26,049 nt of DNA from IMG/VR virus record IMGVR_UViG_3300007735_000542, positions 1 through 26,049 of that record. One strand, given 5' to 3'. The first letter of the stretch is position 1. Each line of letters opens with the position of its first letter. Below are positions 1-9,616 of this stretch, piece by piece. The position numbers and the translations under genes are program-made. This stretch comes from a virus. The notes below the pieces were generated by a model. The model worked only from the letters and a program-made list of their open reading frames with translations, ran no database searches and was not told the origin of the DNA.

Positions 1-1
1 A

Positions 2-3000
2 GAGGCTGGTAAGACGCTTGAAACGCCATTGACCAAGACGCAGGCCCGTGCGGCCGCGAAGGTCTATCAGGCGATGTATGTGAATCTTGCTGCACGGGCG
101 GGCAAGACGGTCACGCAGCTTGAGCAGCAGATTGGTAGTCCGCTACAGATCCGTGGAGCGCAGGTCGCAGGCGTTCCCGACATTATGGAGCAGGCTTCCC
201 GCATCGACGCTGACTACATGGCGGCCGTCGAGCGCGGCGACATGGAAACGGCGCAGCGCATGGTGGATGAGGCGGCGCAGGCGGCGGGAATTATGTTCCG
301 CGGACACAAACGTGGTCGGCCACAAGGTGTTACGGAAACTTTCGTTTCGCAATCACGAGAACAAGCGCAGCAGTTTGCAAATCAACATGCGGACGGCATT
401 GTTTCGCTAGTTAGATTCACAAGGCCGATTCGTGTATATGAACAACCAATCCCTTGGCAGGAATACCAAGATAGTTGGAGAAATAGCGTTCTGCTGAAGG
501 GATATGACGCGGTACGAATCATCGAACCAAATGGTCAGGATATATCGCTAGCAATACGAAATCCATCAGTTATTGAGTTTGAATCTGCGGACCTTGTTAC
601 CCGCGATGATGCCGGCAAGGTCATTCCGCTCTCGCGCCGTTTCGACATCACCAGCCCGAGGATCTTTGAGCAGGCGGCTGTGCCGGAATCGCTTGACGCC
701 GTTGCAAACGTTGAGTCCGCATTCGCATTCGCCGGAACGAAGGCATTCAAGACGAATCGTGAGTTCAAGCAGGAGTTGCAAGACCGAGTCCTTTCTGCGG
801 CCAAGGATGCCGGAATTGACCTGTCGCAATTCACGCCGGAAGTAGAGCAGTACCTTGTTCGTGTCGCTGTTGCGGACGCCATCACCGCACTCCGCACAAA
901 TCCCAACGCTGTAGGCTGGTACAACGAGAAAGTCACCAAGGCGCTGCGATTGGTATCGCTTGTTCACCCAGAAATCGCAACCGAGCCGCAAGCCAAATTC
1001 GCGTTCACCTGGGCGCTCGCGGTCACATCGAACGGCTTGGAAGTCAACAAGAACTTCCAACTCGCAGAGCGCGTGTACCGCGAATACAAGCAGACCGGGC
1101 AGATGCCGACAAACGTGCAGGCCGGACAGGCGCAGATCGCAATCAATGCAAGCCTCGGCCTATTCAACGATCTCGTGGCGAAATACGGGATCGATGCGGT
1201 TGAGCAATTTATGACTACCAAGACCACCGTCAAGTCGGTCATGGCATATACGAACAAGAACGTCAGCGGAGAGAATCTTACGACGGAGGTGTACGGTGCT
1301 GCTGCTCTCGGCCCCAAAATTGGGAACGGGTTCTTTGCGAATCTGTACGGTCACTTCGAGCAGCTGACGATGGATCGATGGCTGATGCGCACCTGGGGCC
1401 GCTGGACGGGAACGCTGCTTGATGACAACAGGGCGAACATCGCGACGAAGCGCAAGCAACTTTCGTCCATGATCAAGGCAATGAGCGCCGATGATAAGAA
1501 GGCGTTTGAAAAGATCCTTGGATCGAAACTGGCCGTCAGCAAGCTTGATGATGTCGCCGTGGCAATCCAGAAGGCGAGCGTCAAGCCAGCAAACAGAATA
1601 GACATGGCCCGAATCGGAATCGCTGATGCGGCGGCACGGGAAACATTTGCAATGATTCTCGGAGAGCCTGCGCGTGGCATCCAGCGTGTGTCATTTGGCG
1701 ACGAGCTGCGCAAGGTCGGAAATGCGCTTGCCAAATATCTAGACGGTCAAAAGGAAGCTCCGAGTGGCCCGCCAGAGCGTGCGCGCATTCGTCAAGTTAT
1801 GTCGCAGGTGCTTTCTGAATTGCAGACGCAATTTCCGAGCCTGACGATGAGCGACTTGCAGGCGTTGCTGTGGTATCCAGAGAAGCGGCTTTATGATGCT
1901 GCAAAGACTGCGGATGAAGGCAAGACTGGTTATGAGGACAATGAGGCGCCTGATTATGCAAATGCGGCAGCGAATTTGGCGCGGTCGCAAGGCATTTCGG
2001 ATGCTGACATCAATGCTACAATCGGAGAAGTCGATGAAGAACTATCAGACATATCCAGAGAGCGCGCAGCAGGAGCAGAACGAGGACTTGGAGAACGCGT
2101 TCTTCGCCAAGCTGCTGGGGGTGCAGGAGGTCGATTTGAGCAAGCAGCTCGCGGCCCAGCCCGAGGCGGAATCGATGTAACGACGCTGCTGATTACGCTT
2201 GGCAAGTCGGCCGACATCACGACGCTCGGGCACGAAGCGGCCCATGCATACTTCGAGATCCTTGGTCGGTTGGCGTCGGCTCCGAATGCGCCGGAGTTCT
2301 TCCGCAATGACATGGACATCCTGCTGCGTTTCGGCAAGATTGCGGGCGACACGCCGGAAGCAAGGCTTGCGACCTGGAACGCCATGCCTCTGGATGGTCG
2401 CCGAAAGTTGCACGAGGCGTTCGCCTACAACTTCGAGATTTACCTGTTCGAGGGCAAGTCTCCGAGCGTGGAGATGCAGGGTCTATTCGAGCGGTTCGCG
2501 TCGTGGCTGAAGCGTGTCTACAAGTCGCTGCGTGATGACCTGAACGCGATCTATCGACGCGAGTTCGGCGAGGATCTGCCTGTCCTGACGGGTGAGGTGC
2601 GCGAGGTCATGGATCGGATGCTGGCATCCGACGAGCAGATCAAGCGACAGCGCGAAGTGCAGGGCATGAAGCCGTTGCTGACTGGCCGGCCAGACGGCAT
2701 GTCGGATGCCGATTGGTCCGAGTACCAGTTGCTGTCCGAGCAGGATCTGAACGCTGCGATTCAGAAGCTGACCGAGGCCAGTCTGAAGGACATGCAGTGG
2801 CTGTCGAACGCCCGCAGTCGTGTCATCAAGTCGCTTCAGGCCCAGCACGCGAAACTGCGGAAGGAGATGCGTGAGCGCATCGCCACCGAGGTTGCGGCAC
2901 AGCCCGAGTATCGAACGTTGAAGTACCTGCGGACGGGCATGATGCAGGCGGTCGATGGCACGGAGGTGCAGGCCGAGGGCGTGACCAAATTGAATGCCGC

Positions 3001-6000
3001 CCGCGTGGACGAGATTGCTAACGCCACGACGATGGCACAGATGTTTGATACCCGGTCGATCCCAAAGGGCATCACCATCAAGGACGGTCAAGATCCAGAT
3101 GTGGTGGCCGAGATGTTCGGATTCGCCTCCGGCTCCGACATGATCTTGCGGATCTCCGCAGCCAAGCCGATCAAGGAGGCCATTGACGCTCAACTCGACG
3201 CCCGGATGGAGGCCGAGTACGGCGAGATGTTCACGCCCGCAGAGGTGGAGAAGCAGGTCAACAAGGCACTACACAATGAGGTTCGGGCACGCCTTGTGGC
3301 TACCGAACTCAAGTGGCTGTCGAAATCAACCCAGCCAATCCGGGTCATGCTTGAGGCAGCCCGCCAGGTCGCACGCGAAACCATTGGCCGCACGACGGTC
3401 GGCGACTTGAAGCCGGCGCAGTTCATCGCGGCCGAGGCCCGGTCGGCCAAGGAGGCCGCCGGCCTGATCGAAACGCCGATGGACGCCGAGTCTGCGGCCC
3501 GGTCGGCCTATACCCGTACCTACAACCGCCAGAAGGCCGCAGGAGCCACGGAGGAGGCCGCTGTTGCGTCTGCAACGGCCGAGGCCACCGTGGCAGCCGC
3601 AAGGGCTACGGAGCGTCTGGCGGCCTTCCGCGAGCGGTATGGCGACGGCGACCGGGAACGGATCATGGTGCAGGCCAAGCGTCGGCAGTTGCTCCAGAAC
3701 CAGTTGGCTTCAACGGCCATTGAAACGCAGGAGGAGATCGACAAGGCGATCAAGGGTTTCCGCAAGTTCTTCAAGTCGGATGCCAAGATCGCCGAGAGCC
3801 GCGACCTGGCGATGGTCATGGCGGCGCGGGCGATCCTCGCGTCCCGTGGCATTGGTCGGTCGGACAAGGCTCCTGCTGCGTATGTGGAGCAGCTTCAGGC
3901 CAACAATCCCGGACTGTATGCGGAACTGGCTCCGATCATCATGCAGGCAGGTGCTGGCGACTACCGCCAGATGACGGTTGCGGAGTTCCGCGTGCTTGCC
4001 GAATCGGTCGAGGCATTGTGGTCGCGGGCGCGGCGTGATCGGCAGATTCAGGTTGGAGAGCAGAAGGTTGAACTGGACCTGGTGGTATCCGACCTGCTCG
4101 CCGCAATGGCAAAGATCAAGCGGCCTGCCGTGCAGCCTGGAGTGCGCGGAGCCGTCGGGTTCAAGGATGTCGCCAAGCGGCAGGCAATGGAGGTTCGAGC
4201 GGCGAACCGTCGCGTGGAATCGTGGTCTGATGCGCTTGATGCCGATGATCCGAAGCGACCGTTTACGACCTACCTTTGGCAGCCCGTAAAGGATGCCATC
4301 ACCAAGTTCCGTCAGATTCGCAATGACAAGGTGAAGAAGTTCTATGAACTCGTCACCAAGTTGGACATTCCGAAGACCAGCATTGATGCGCCGGAACTTG
4401 AATACACCTTCGGTCGCGGCAACGCCGGAGCAGGCAAAGCCGAACTGCTCGGTGCAATGCTGCATACCGGAAACGAGAGCAACTACCGTAAGTTGCTGCT
4501 GGGTCGCCAATGGGCCACGCTGGATGAAGCGGGCAACATGGATGATTCGCGGTGGAAGCGATTTGTGGATCGCATGATCGCCCAAGGCGTTTTGACGAAG
4601 GCCGACTTCGACTTCCTGCAAGCGGTGTGGGATCTGAACGAGGAAATCAAGCCGCTTCTCCAAAAGTCCCACTATGACCTTGAGGGCTATTACTTCAAGG
4701 AGGTGCAGGCAAGTCCGGTTGTGACGCCGTTCGGCACTTACCGTGGCGGCTATGTCCCTGCCGCTACGGATCGATTCATGGTCGCCGATGCGGTTCAGAA
4801 GGCAGGCATGCAGGAGCTGGAACAGGATTGGCGATTCTCGCTGCCTAGCACTGGCATGGGAATGACCAAGGCCCGTGTTCAGAGTTACACCAAGCCGTTG
4901 GCCCTCGACGTTCGCCTGATCGTCAGTCATGTCGATGCAGCCCTGCGTTTCGCGATCATCCAGCCGGCCGTTGTGGATGCGCTGAAGATCCTGAAGAATC
5001 GCTCGTTCGCGGCAGAGATCGACAAGATCGACCCGACCGCACTGAATGCAATGCTGTTGCCGTGGCTGAATCGGTCCGCACATCAGACCGTTTCGCAACC
5101 CGGTCGGTTCAAGTCGGTGGATGCGTTCTGGCGTGGCGTGCGTACTCGCACCGGAATGTCGATCATGTTCGCAAACCTGCGGAACGCATTCCAGCAGGTC
5201 ACTGGACTGTTCCCATCTGCGGTCAAGGTCAGCCCGGTCTATCTGAAGAATGCCACTGCAACCTACCTTGGCGATCCTCGCGGTACGGCAAACATGATCG
5301 CGGCGACCGATCCGTTCATGGATCAGCGCATGCGCGATCAGGTGTATGAGATGCAGGAGCAGATGAATGATCTGCTGCTGAACCCGTCGAAGTTCGACAA
5401 GGTGCAGGCATGGAACAAGCAGCACGCTTACTTCCTTCAGACTGCATTCCAGAATCAGGTGGACATCATCACCTGGCTTGGTGCATACAACCAGTCGCTC
5501 GCGGAAAGTGGCGTCGGCGTTTCCGAGGAGAAGGCACGCAAGCAGGCGATTCGTGATGCCGGAGCTGCGGTTCGTCTGACGCAGGGCAGTATCCTGCCGG
5601 AGGACATTTCTGCGTTCGAGGCCGGCACGCCGTTCTACCGTACCTTCACGCAGTTTGCTGGTTACTTCAACGGTATCGCCAACCTGAACGCTACCGAGAT
5701 GGTGAAGACCGTTCGGACAATGGGATTCCGTGGCGGCAAGGGCAAGCTGCTCTACATCTACATGCTCGGCTTCGCCCTTCCTGCACTCGTTTCGGATGCG
5801 ATTGTGCGAAGCATGGGCGGTGGATGGGAGGACGATGACGAAGACGGGTATCTGGATGTGTTCATGGACTGGTTCTTTGGTAGCCAGATCCGCATGGGAG
5901 CGGCATTCGTTCCGTTTGGCTCGACGGCATACCAGTTGGTGACAACGCCGTTCGACAACAAGCCGTACAACGACCGCATGAACAACAGCCCGTCGATCCA

Positions 6001-6256
6001 GGCCATCGAATCGTCCACAATCGGAACTGGCAAGGCCATCGTCAATCTGCTTGACGACGACAAGGAATTGACTGGCAAGAATGTGCGTGACGTGCTGACG
6101 GCCATCACGCTCGCAACTGGTATTCCGGTCAGCGTGCTTGGCAGACCTGCCGGATACTTGGTCGATGTCTACCGTGGCGAGATTGAGCCCGATGGTCCGA
6201 TTGATTTCACGATGGGCCTTCTGACTGGAACGGCGGCTCCATCCACTCGACGGTGA
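2..6256 (+). CDS. Large polyvalent virion protein, 5'-truncated by the window edge
   Basis: The reading frame is open to the left edge, so the true start is outside; at least 2084 codons are visible. Residue numbers here count from the TTG at 29. Proteins of this size and make-up in phages are polyvalent proteins packaged in the virion and ejected with DNA. Residues about 87-187 (FRGHKRG, then GYDAVRIIEPNG) resemble the ADP-ribosyltransferase-like domain of that class. An HEAAH motif at 735-739 (LGHEAAHAYFEIL) suggests a zinc-peptidase-like domain. Long charged helical stretches fill the middle. A hydrophobic segment near 1907-1927 (IYMLGFALPALVSDAIV) is followed by an acidic WEDDDEDG stretch, consistent with membrane insertion during ejection. 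Bases 361-600 are about 44% G+C by hand count, below the flanks. Class is fairly sure; enzymatic activity is inference. Confidence 0.8.
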   Translation, partial: EAGKTLETPLTKTQARAAAKVYQAMYVNLAARAGKTVTQLEQQIGSPLQIRGAQVAGVPDIMEQASRIDADYMAAVERGDMETAQRMVDEAAQAAGIMFRGHKRGRPQGVTETFVSQSREQAQQFANQHADGIVSLVRFTRPIRVYEQPIPWQEYQDSWRNSVLLKGYDAVRIIEPNGQDISLAIRNPSVIEFESADLVTRDDAGKVIPLSRRFDITSPRIFEQAAVPESLDAVANVESAFAFAGTKAFKTNREFKQELQDRVLSAAKDAGIDLSQFTPEVEQYLVRVAVADAITALRTNPNAVGWYNEKVTKALRLVSLVHPEIATEPQAKFAFTWALAVTSNGLEVNKNFQLAERVYREYKQTGQMPTNVQAGQAQIAINASLGLFNDLVAKYGIDAVEQFMTTKTTVKSVMAYTNKNVSGENLTTEVYGAAALGPKIGNGFFANLYGHFEQLTMDRWLMRTWGRWTGTLLDDNRANIATKRKQLSSMIKAMSADDKKAFEKILGSKLAVSKLDDVAVAIQKASVKPANRIDMARIGIADAAARETFAMILGEPARGIQRVSFGDELRKVGNALAKYLDGQKEAPSGPPERARIRQVMSQVLSELQTQFPSLTMSDLQALLWYPEKRLYDAAKTADEGKTGYEDNEAPDYANAAANLARSQGISDADINATIGEVDEELSDISRERAAGAERGLGERVLRQAAGGAGGRFEQAARGPARGGIDVTTLLITLGKSADITTLGHEAAHAYFEILGRLASAPNAPEFFRNDMDILLRFGKIAGDTPEARLATWNAMPLDGRRKLHEAFAYNFEIYLFEGKSPSVEMQGLFERFASWLKRVYKSLRDDLNAIYRREFGEDLPVLTGEVREVMDRMLASDEQIKRQREVQGMKPLLTGRPDGMSDADWSEYQLLSEQDLNAAIQKLTEASLKDMQWLSNARSRVIKSLQAQHAKLRKEMRERIATEVAAQPEYRTLKYLRTGMMQAVDGTEVQAEGVTKLNAARVDEIANATTMAQMFDTRSIPKGITIKDGQDPDVVAEMFGFASGSDMILRISAAKPIKEAIDAQLDARMEAEYGEMFTPAEVEKQVNKALHNEVRARLVATELKWLSKSTQPIRVMLEAARQVARETIGRTTVGDLKPAQFIAAEARSAKEAAGLIETPMDAESAARSAYTRTYNRQKAAGATEEAAVASATAEATVAAARATERLAAFRERYGDGDRERIMVQAKRRQLLQNQLASTAIETQEEIDKAIKGFRKFFKSDAKIAESRDLAMVMAARAILASRGIGRSDKAPAAYVEQLQANNPGLYAELAPIIMQAGAGDYRQMTVAEFRVLAESVEALWSRARRDRQIQVGEQKVELDLVVSDLLAAMAKIKRPAVQPGVRGAVGFKDVAKRQAMEVRAANRRVESWSDALDADDPKRPFTTYLWQPVKDAITKFRQIRNDKVKKFYELVTKLDIPKTSIDAPELEYTFGRGNAGAGKAELLGAMLHTGNESNYRKLLLGRQWATLDEAGNMDDSRWKRFVDRMIAQGVLTKADFDFLQAVWDLNEEIKPLLQKSHYDLEGYYFKEVQASPVVTPFGTYRGGYVPAATDRFMVADAVQKAGMQELEQDWRFSLPSTGMGMTKARVQSYTKPLALDVRLIVSHVDAALRFAIIQPAVVDALKILKNRSFAAEIDKIDPTALNAMLLPWLNRSAHQTVSQPGRFKSVDAFWRGVRTRTGMSIMFANLRNAFQQVTGLFPSAVKVSPVYLKNATATYLGDPRGTANMIAATDPFMDQRMRDQVYEMQEQMNDLLLNPSKFDKVQAWNKQHAYFLQTAFQNQVDIITWLGAYNQSLAESGVGVSEEKARKQAIRDAGAAVRLTQGSILPEDISAFEAGTPFYRTFTQFAGYFNGIANLNATEMVKTVRTMGFRGGKGKLLYIYMLGFALPALVSDAIVRSMGGGWEDDDEDGYLDVFMDWFFGSQIRMGAAFVPFGSTAYQLVTTPFDNKPYNDRMNNSPSIQAIESSTIGTGKAIVNLLDDDKELTGKNVRDVLTAITLATGIPVSVLGRPAGYLVDVYRGEIEPDGPIDFTMGLLTGTAAPSTRR
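2034..2180 (+). CDS. Candidate overprinted 48-aa gene inside the polyvalent protein gene
   Basis: This ORF lies in the +1 frame relative to the surrounding giant gene. It begins at ATG 2034 with GGAGAAG at 2024-2030 placed properly upstream, and ends at TAA 2178. The product is acidic and glutamine-rich, with a probable helix around NAFFAKLLGVQEVDLSKQL. By hand count 42 of its 48 sense codons end in G or C, while the giant gene's frame over the same bases has only about 13 of 49 such codons and encodes a low-complexity R/G/A/E linker. That pattern suggests the small frame is, or recently was, the selected one. I do not recognise the protein. An alternative is the fossil of a small gene engulfed when two virion genes fused. 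Confidence 0.5.
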   Translation: MKNYQTYPESAQQEQNEDLENAFFAKLLGVQEVDLSKQLAAQPEAESM

Positions 6257-6323
6257 TCGATAACGGTGCCCGTATCAGGGCGGTACAGATTTACGGTTCT
6301 CAAGCCTTGGAGGAATCAGCAGA

Positions 6324-8135
6324 ATGACGATCAGCAGCACAACCCGTGTGGCTGGGCCATTCATCGGCACAGGATCGGCTTCGGTTTTCCCATTCACCTT
6401 CAAGGTGTTTGCGGCTGCAGATCTTCAGGTGATCCGCCTGATCGTGGCGAGTGGAATTGAGCAGCAACTCATTCTGAACTCTGATTACACGGTCACGCTG
6501 AACGGAAATCAAAACACAAATCCAGGTGGCAACATCACCCTGACTGCTGGTGCGCTTCCCTCCGGCTATACGCTGACGATTACCTCGGACATCGCCAATC
6601 TTCAGCCAACGGATTTGACGAATCAGGGTGGCTTTTATCCCGAAGTCATTACGGATTCACTTGACCGGGCCACAATCCAAATTCAACAGATCAGCGATAT
6701 TGGTGATCGAGCGATCAAGGTTCCTCTTTCGGACGGAGCGGTTGCCGGCCTGACGCTGCCAACTGCTGTGCAGCGCGCAAACGCCTTCCTTGCTTTTGAT
6801 TCCAACGGCGATCCGGTAGCCGTTACTGGCGGTACGAGCGGATCGCCGGCAACCGTGACGCGCCAGACTTTCAGCGGCGACGGCACGACGGTCAGCTTCA
6901 CACTTGCTTCCGCGCCTGGCGGCCTTGGCAATAGTGCCTTGGTTTACATCAATGGCATCTGCCAGGAACGCAGCACCTACACGATTGGCGGCACGACGCT
7001 GCTGTTCTCGCAGGCTCCTGTGGCAGGCACCGACAACATTGAATTCGTGAACTTCCTCACGACGAGCATTGGCACTACAGATGCAAGTCTGGTGCAGTAC
7101 ACGCCGCTTGGAACTGGCGCGGTGGCTCGCAGCGCGGCTACGCGATTCCAAGAGGTCATCAGCGTCAAAGACTTCGGTGCTATCGCTGACGGCGTGACCA
7201 ATGACGCGACGGCATTTACCAATGCTGCGGCTGCTGCCGGAACCCGCGATGTATTTGTTCCTGGCGGGTCATATGCGATCACAGGAACCGTGACGGGCAA
7301 CTTCTATACCGACAGCACGGTGACGATTGTCGGCGGCACGGTCAACACAATCAGCCGCATTGGCTCGTCGGCATCAATTGCTGGGACGCTTGCTGTCACC
7401 GGAAACACGACGATGGCTGGCGACCTCGCCGTCAATGGCGCAGACATCACGACCACCGCTACAGGAACGGCGAATGTATTCAACACGAATGCAACCACGC
7501 TGAATGTCGGTGGAGCTGCAACTACCGTGTCTCTTGGCGCATCTGCCGGAACCGTCAGCGTCGGCAATTTGTCGATGAACGCAGGATATGGGTCGATTGC
7601 GCCTGTGTACGGATGCCGCGCGTGGGCAAATGCCAGCACATGGACTGTTTCTGGCACCTATTCAAGAACCGGAACTTTGGTAACAGTAACCCTCGCAAAT
7701 CACGGGCTAGAAACCGGATTCCGTGCAGAACTTGATTTCACGAGTGGTACTGCAACAGACGGGTTCTATACTGTTACGAAAGTCAACGCCAATTCTTACA
7801 CCGTGGTTGATACGGCATCTGGCTCAACATCTGGAAATGTCACGCAGAAATGTTTCATTCGCGCAAGTGCGAATATCGCAAGCGCGTCGTGCAATATTGC
7901 TACTGGACGCCTTACGTTGACTTTCGCAAACCCAATGCCCGATATTTATTATTCAACAATGGTATCGACAGACTTGGTTTCTGCGGGATTCGTCATTGCA
8001 ACGGGAGCCTCAAGTGGCGGTTTGCCTGGTGGAGGTTTGACATCTCAAACAACCTCGTCTGTTGATTTTCAGGCATTCAATCTTTCTGGAACTGCAGCAG
8101 CATCCAACAACATTTGCGTTGCAGTTTTCCGCTGA
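6324..8135 (+). CDS. Tail fibre / tailspike protein with pectate-lyase-type entry motif
   Basis: A 603-residue receptor-binding protein. The N-terminal 135 residues (MTISSTTRVAGPFIGTG, then SVFPFTFKVF) match the particle-attachment domain common to many phage tail fibres. Residues about 175-250 form a second beta domain (FSGDGTTVSFTLA, VYINGICQ). At about 280-306 VKDFGAIADGVTNDATAF is the typical entry to a Pectate_lyase_3 beta-helix, but the helix appears short. Glycine/threonine-rich repeats (NTTMAGDLAVNGADI, TTLNVGGAATTVSLG) lead to a C-terminal tip starting GCRAWANAS, written in lower-G+C DNA than the shaft. GGAGGA at 6309-6314 sits 9 nt before ATG 6324. It probably trimerises and contacts the host surface; enzymatic activity is not evident. 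Confidence 0.85.
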   Translation: MTISSTTRVAGPFIGTGSASVFPFTFKVFAAADLQVIRLIVASGIEQQLILNSDYTVTLNGNQNTNPGGNITLTAGALPSGYTLTITSDIANLQPTDLTNQGGFYPEVITDSLDRATIQIQQISDIGDRAIKVPLSDGAVAGLTLPTAVQRANAFLAFDSNGDPVAVTGGTSGSPATVTRQTFSGDGTTVSFTLASAPGGLGNSALVYINGICQERSTYTIGGTTLLFSQAPVAGTDNIEFVNFLTTSIGTTDASLVQYTPLGTGAVARSAATRFQEVISVKDFGAIADGVTNDATAFTNAAAAAGTRDVFVPGGSYAITGTVTGNFYTDSTVTIVGGTVNTISRIGSSASIAGTLAVTGNTTMAGDLAVNGADITTTATGTANVFNTNATTLNVGGAATTVSLGASAGTVSVGNLSMNAGYGSIAPVYGCRAWANASTWTVSGTYSRTGTLVTVTLANHGLETGFRAELDFTSGTATDGFYTVTKVNANSYTVVDTASGSTSGNVTQKCFIRASANIASASCNIATGRLTLTFANPMPDIYYSTMVSTDLVSAGFVIATGASSGGLPGGGLTSQTTSSVDFQAFNLSGTAAASNNICVAVFR

Positions 8136-8147
8136 AAGGCACCAGCC

Positions 8148-8840
8148 ATGGCGATGACCAAACCAACTTCGGATCAGATCACCTTCCAGAACAGCGTTGC
8201 GCTTCCGCAGTCGCTGACGGTGGACGGCACGACCCTGGTTGTCGATGGCACAAACAACCGCGTCGGCATTGGCGTTGCGGCTCCGACTACCGCGCTTGAT
8301 GTGGCTGGCAACATCAATCTGACTGGATCTATTTCCGGCTCCACGGTTGGCGCGCTTGCGGGAAGTCTGCTGCCGTCTGGAAGCGTGTTGCAAGTTGTTG
8401 AAGCAGTTACAACTAATGTGACCGATTTCACATTAACGACGGGATGGGCACCAATTTCAGGCATGTCGGTAACCATTACGCCAAAGCGAGCCACCAGCAA
8501 AATCTTTGTGATTGCATCGTGGCAAACCTGGCTGTGGTGTTCGGCTGCGGCATCATCGTGGATCAGCGCAAGAATCATGCGCGGAGCAACGACATTGTCA
8601 ACACATGGAAATGTGTTATTTGGTGGGGGTTCTGTTTCAAAGATGTCGCAGCTTTGCATTTTCGACTCCGAATCATCTCCGGGAACATCTGCTGTGACCT
8701 ACAGCCTTGAGTTGCAATCTTCAAGAGGAATTTCCAGCACGACCTACAACCCGCAAGCGGCAAGCGTGGGATGGGCATCCGGGTTTGCTGGCAATCCCGA
8801 TTCGCGCCATCGAATGATTGTTGTTGAGGTCGCCGTGTGA
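8148..8840 (+). CDS. Second tail-fibre-type protein
   Basis: A 230-residue protein directly after the main fibre. The N-terminal part has the NRVGIGVAAPTTALDVAGNI motif, a hallmark of trimeric phage fibre shafts that often precede S74 chaperone or receptor-binding tips. No S74 peptidase follows. Instead residues about 78-230 form a beta-rich domain ending RMIVVEVAV, resembling the terminal domain of short fibres and adhesins. AAAGG follows the previous stop and precedes ATG 8148, so the two genes are probably co-translated. It probably works as a separate receptor-binding tip or side fibre next to the 603-aa protein. The family assignment rests on motif and position. Confidence 0.7.
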   Translation: MAMTKPTSDQITFQNSVALPQSLTVDGTTLVVDGTNNRVGIGVAAPTTALDVAGNINLTGSISGSTVGALAGSLLPSGSVLQVVEAVTTNVTDFTLTTGWAPISGMSVTITPKRATSKIFVIASWQTWLWCSAAASSWISARIMRGATTLSTHGNVLFGGGSVSKMSQLCIFDSESSPGTSAVTYSLELQSSRGISSTTYNPQAASVGWASGFAGNPDSRHRMIVVEVAV

Positions 8841-9061
8841 CTTCTCCGCACCACGACGAACTGTTCCTTGCCATCGGCCGCCTGGAGGGCAAGGTCGATA
8901 GCCTGATCGCCATGCAGAGCCATCAGCAGGAGGAGATCAAGGATCATGACCGCCGGCTTCGCTCGCTTGAGCATTCTCGCGGTTACATGATGGGATGGAG
9001 CGCGGCCATTGGTGCGAGCATGAGCATCGCCGCGAACTTCGTACTTCGACATTTCAGCTAA
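8837..9061 (+). CDS. Small coiled-coil protein with C-terminal membrane helix
   Basis: A 74-residue protein that starts with GTG 8837, overlapping the previous TGA as GTGA, which suggests translational coupling. Residues 7-45 are charged and heptad-like (LEGKVDSLIAMQSHQQEEI, RRLRSLEH). Residues about 50-70 (MMGWSAAIGASMSIAANFVL) form one membrane helix close to the C-terminus. This topology is shared by XhlA-type lysis-associated proteins and by many small unassigned proteins between phage tail and lysis genes. A holin or lysis accessory role is possible but only inferred from topology and position. Confidence 0.65.
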   Translation: MTSPHHDELFLAIGRLEGKVDSLIAMQSHQQEEIKDHDRRLRSLEHSRGYMMGWSAAIGASMSIAANFVLRHFS

Positions 9062-9070
9062 AGGACAACA

Positions 9071-9613
9071 ATGCCAACCGACATCATCATCGCAACCGAC
9101 AAGCCAAGTTACGCAACGAGCGGTCTGATTACCGCAAGTTCTGGCACTTACGACAATGCCGTTCCGACGGCAACGATTCCGTCCACGACGGGACAGACTT
9201 TCCTTGTGCCGACCAATCTTGGCGACAAGCCAAGCCTGCTGCGAATTGTTCCGTTCCACAGCGCGAATAATGCAACGACTCCGAGCATTCGGGTGATCGG
9301 CTGGACCACATACGTGCAGACCAGCGGAACACCTATTTATGTTCCGACCATGTTGGCTGATCTGTCGTGCGCGTATAACGCGACTGTCGGCAGCATTCCG
9401 AGTCTGTCGGTCAATTCGACTACGCAGTACTTCTTTCATTCCGTGTCAGCTGCGACTGGAGTACCAACGGTGAATGTTTACAGTCCTGGTACTGCTGCCG
9501 CAGCCGGAACTCCGCCTGCTGGAGTGGTGATTGACACGATTGGGATGCAGTACATCACTCTCCAGTTTGAGTCTTCGACTGGAACTATGGGTGCCTTCTA
9601 CGCCTTCATCTAA
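9071..9613 (+). CDS. Beta-rich virion-type protein, unknown function
   Basis: A 180-residue protein with AAGGA just upstream of ATG 9071. It is rich in S, T, G, P and V with few charges (for example IPSTTGQTFLVPTNLGDKP), as expected for a beta-structured extracellular or virion protein. It has no signal peptide and no membrane segment. It lies between fibre genes and an SGNH hydrolase gene, so a minor tail or fibre-associated role is likely. I do not recognise a named family. Confidence 0.6.
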   Translation: MPTDIIIATDKPSYATSGLITASSGTYDNAVPTATIPSTTGQTFLVPTNLGDKPSLLRIVPFHSANNATTPSIRVIGWTTYVQTSGTPIYVPTMLADLSCAYNATVGSIPSLSVNSTTQYFFHSVSAATGVPTVNVYSPGTAAAAGTPPAGVVIDTIGMQYITLQFESSTGTMGAFYAFI

Positions 9614-9616
9614 ACC

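Noticed and set aside
3710-5425. 571-codon open frame on the minus strand
   Set aside because: It lies wholly antisense to the polyvalent protein gene, has R/H/L/Q-rich composition without motifs, and such long antisense frames are expected opposite GC-rich coding DNA.
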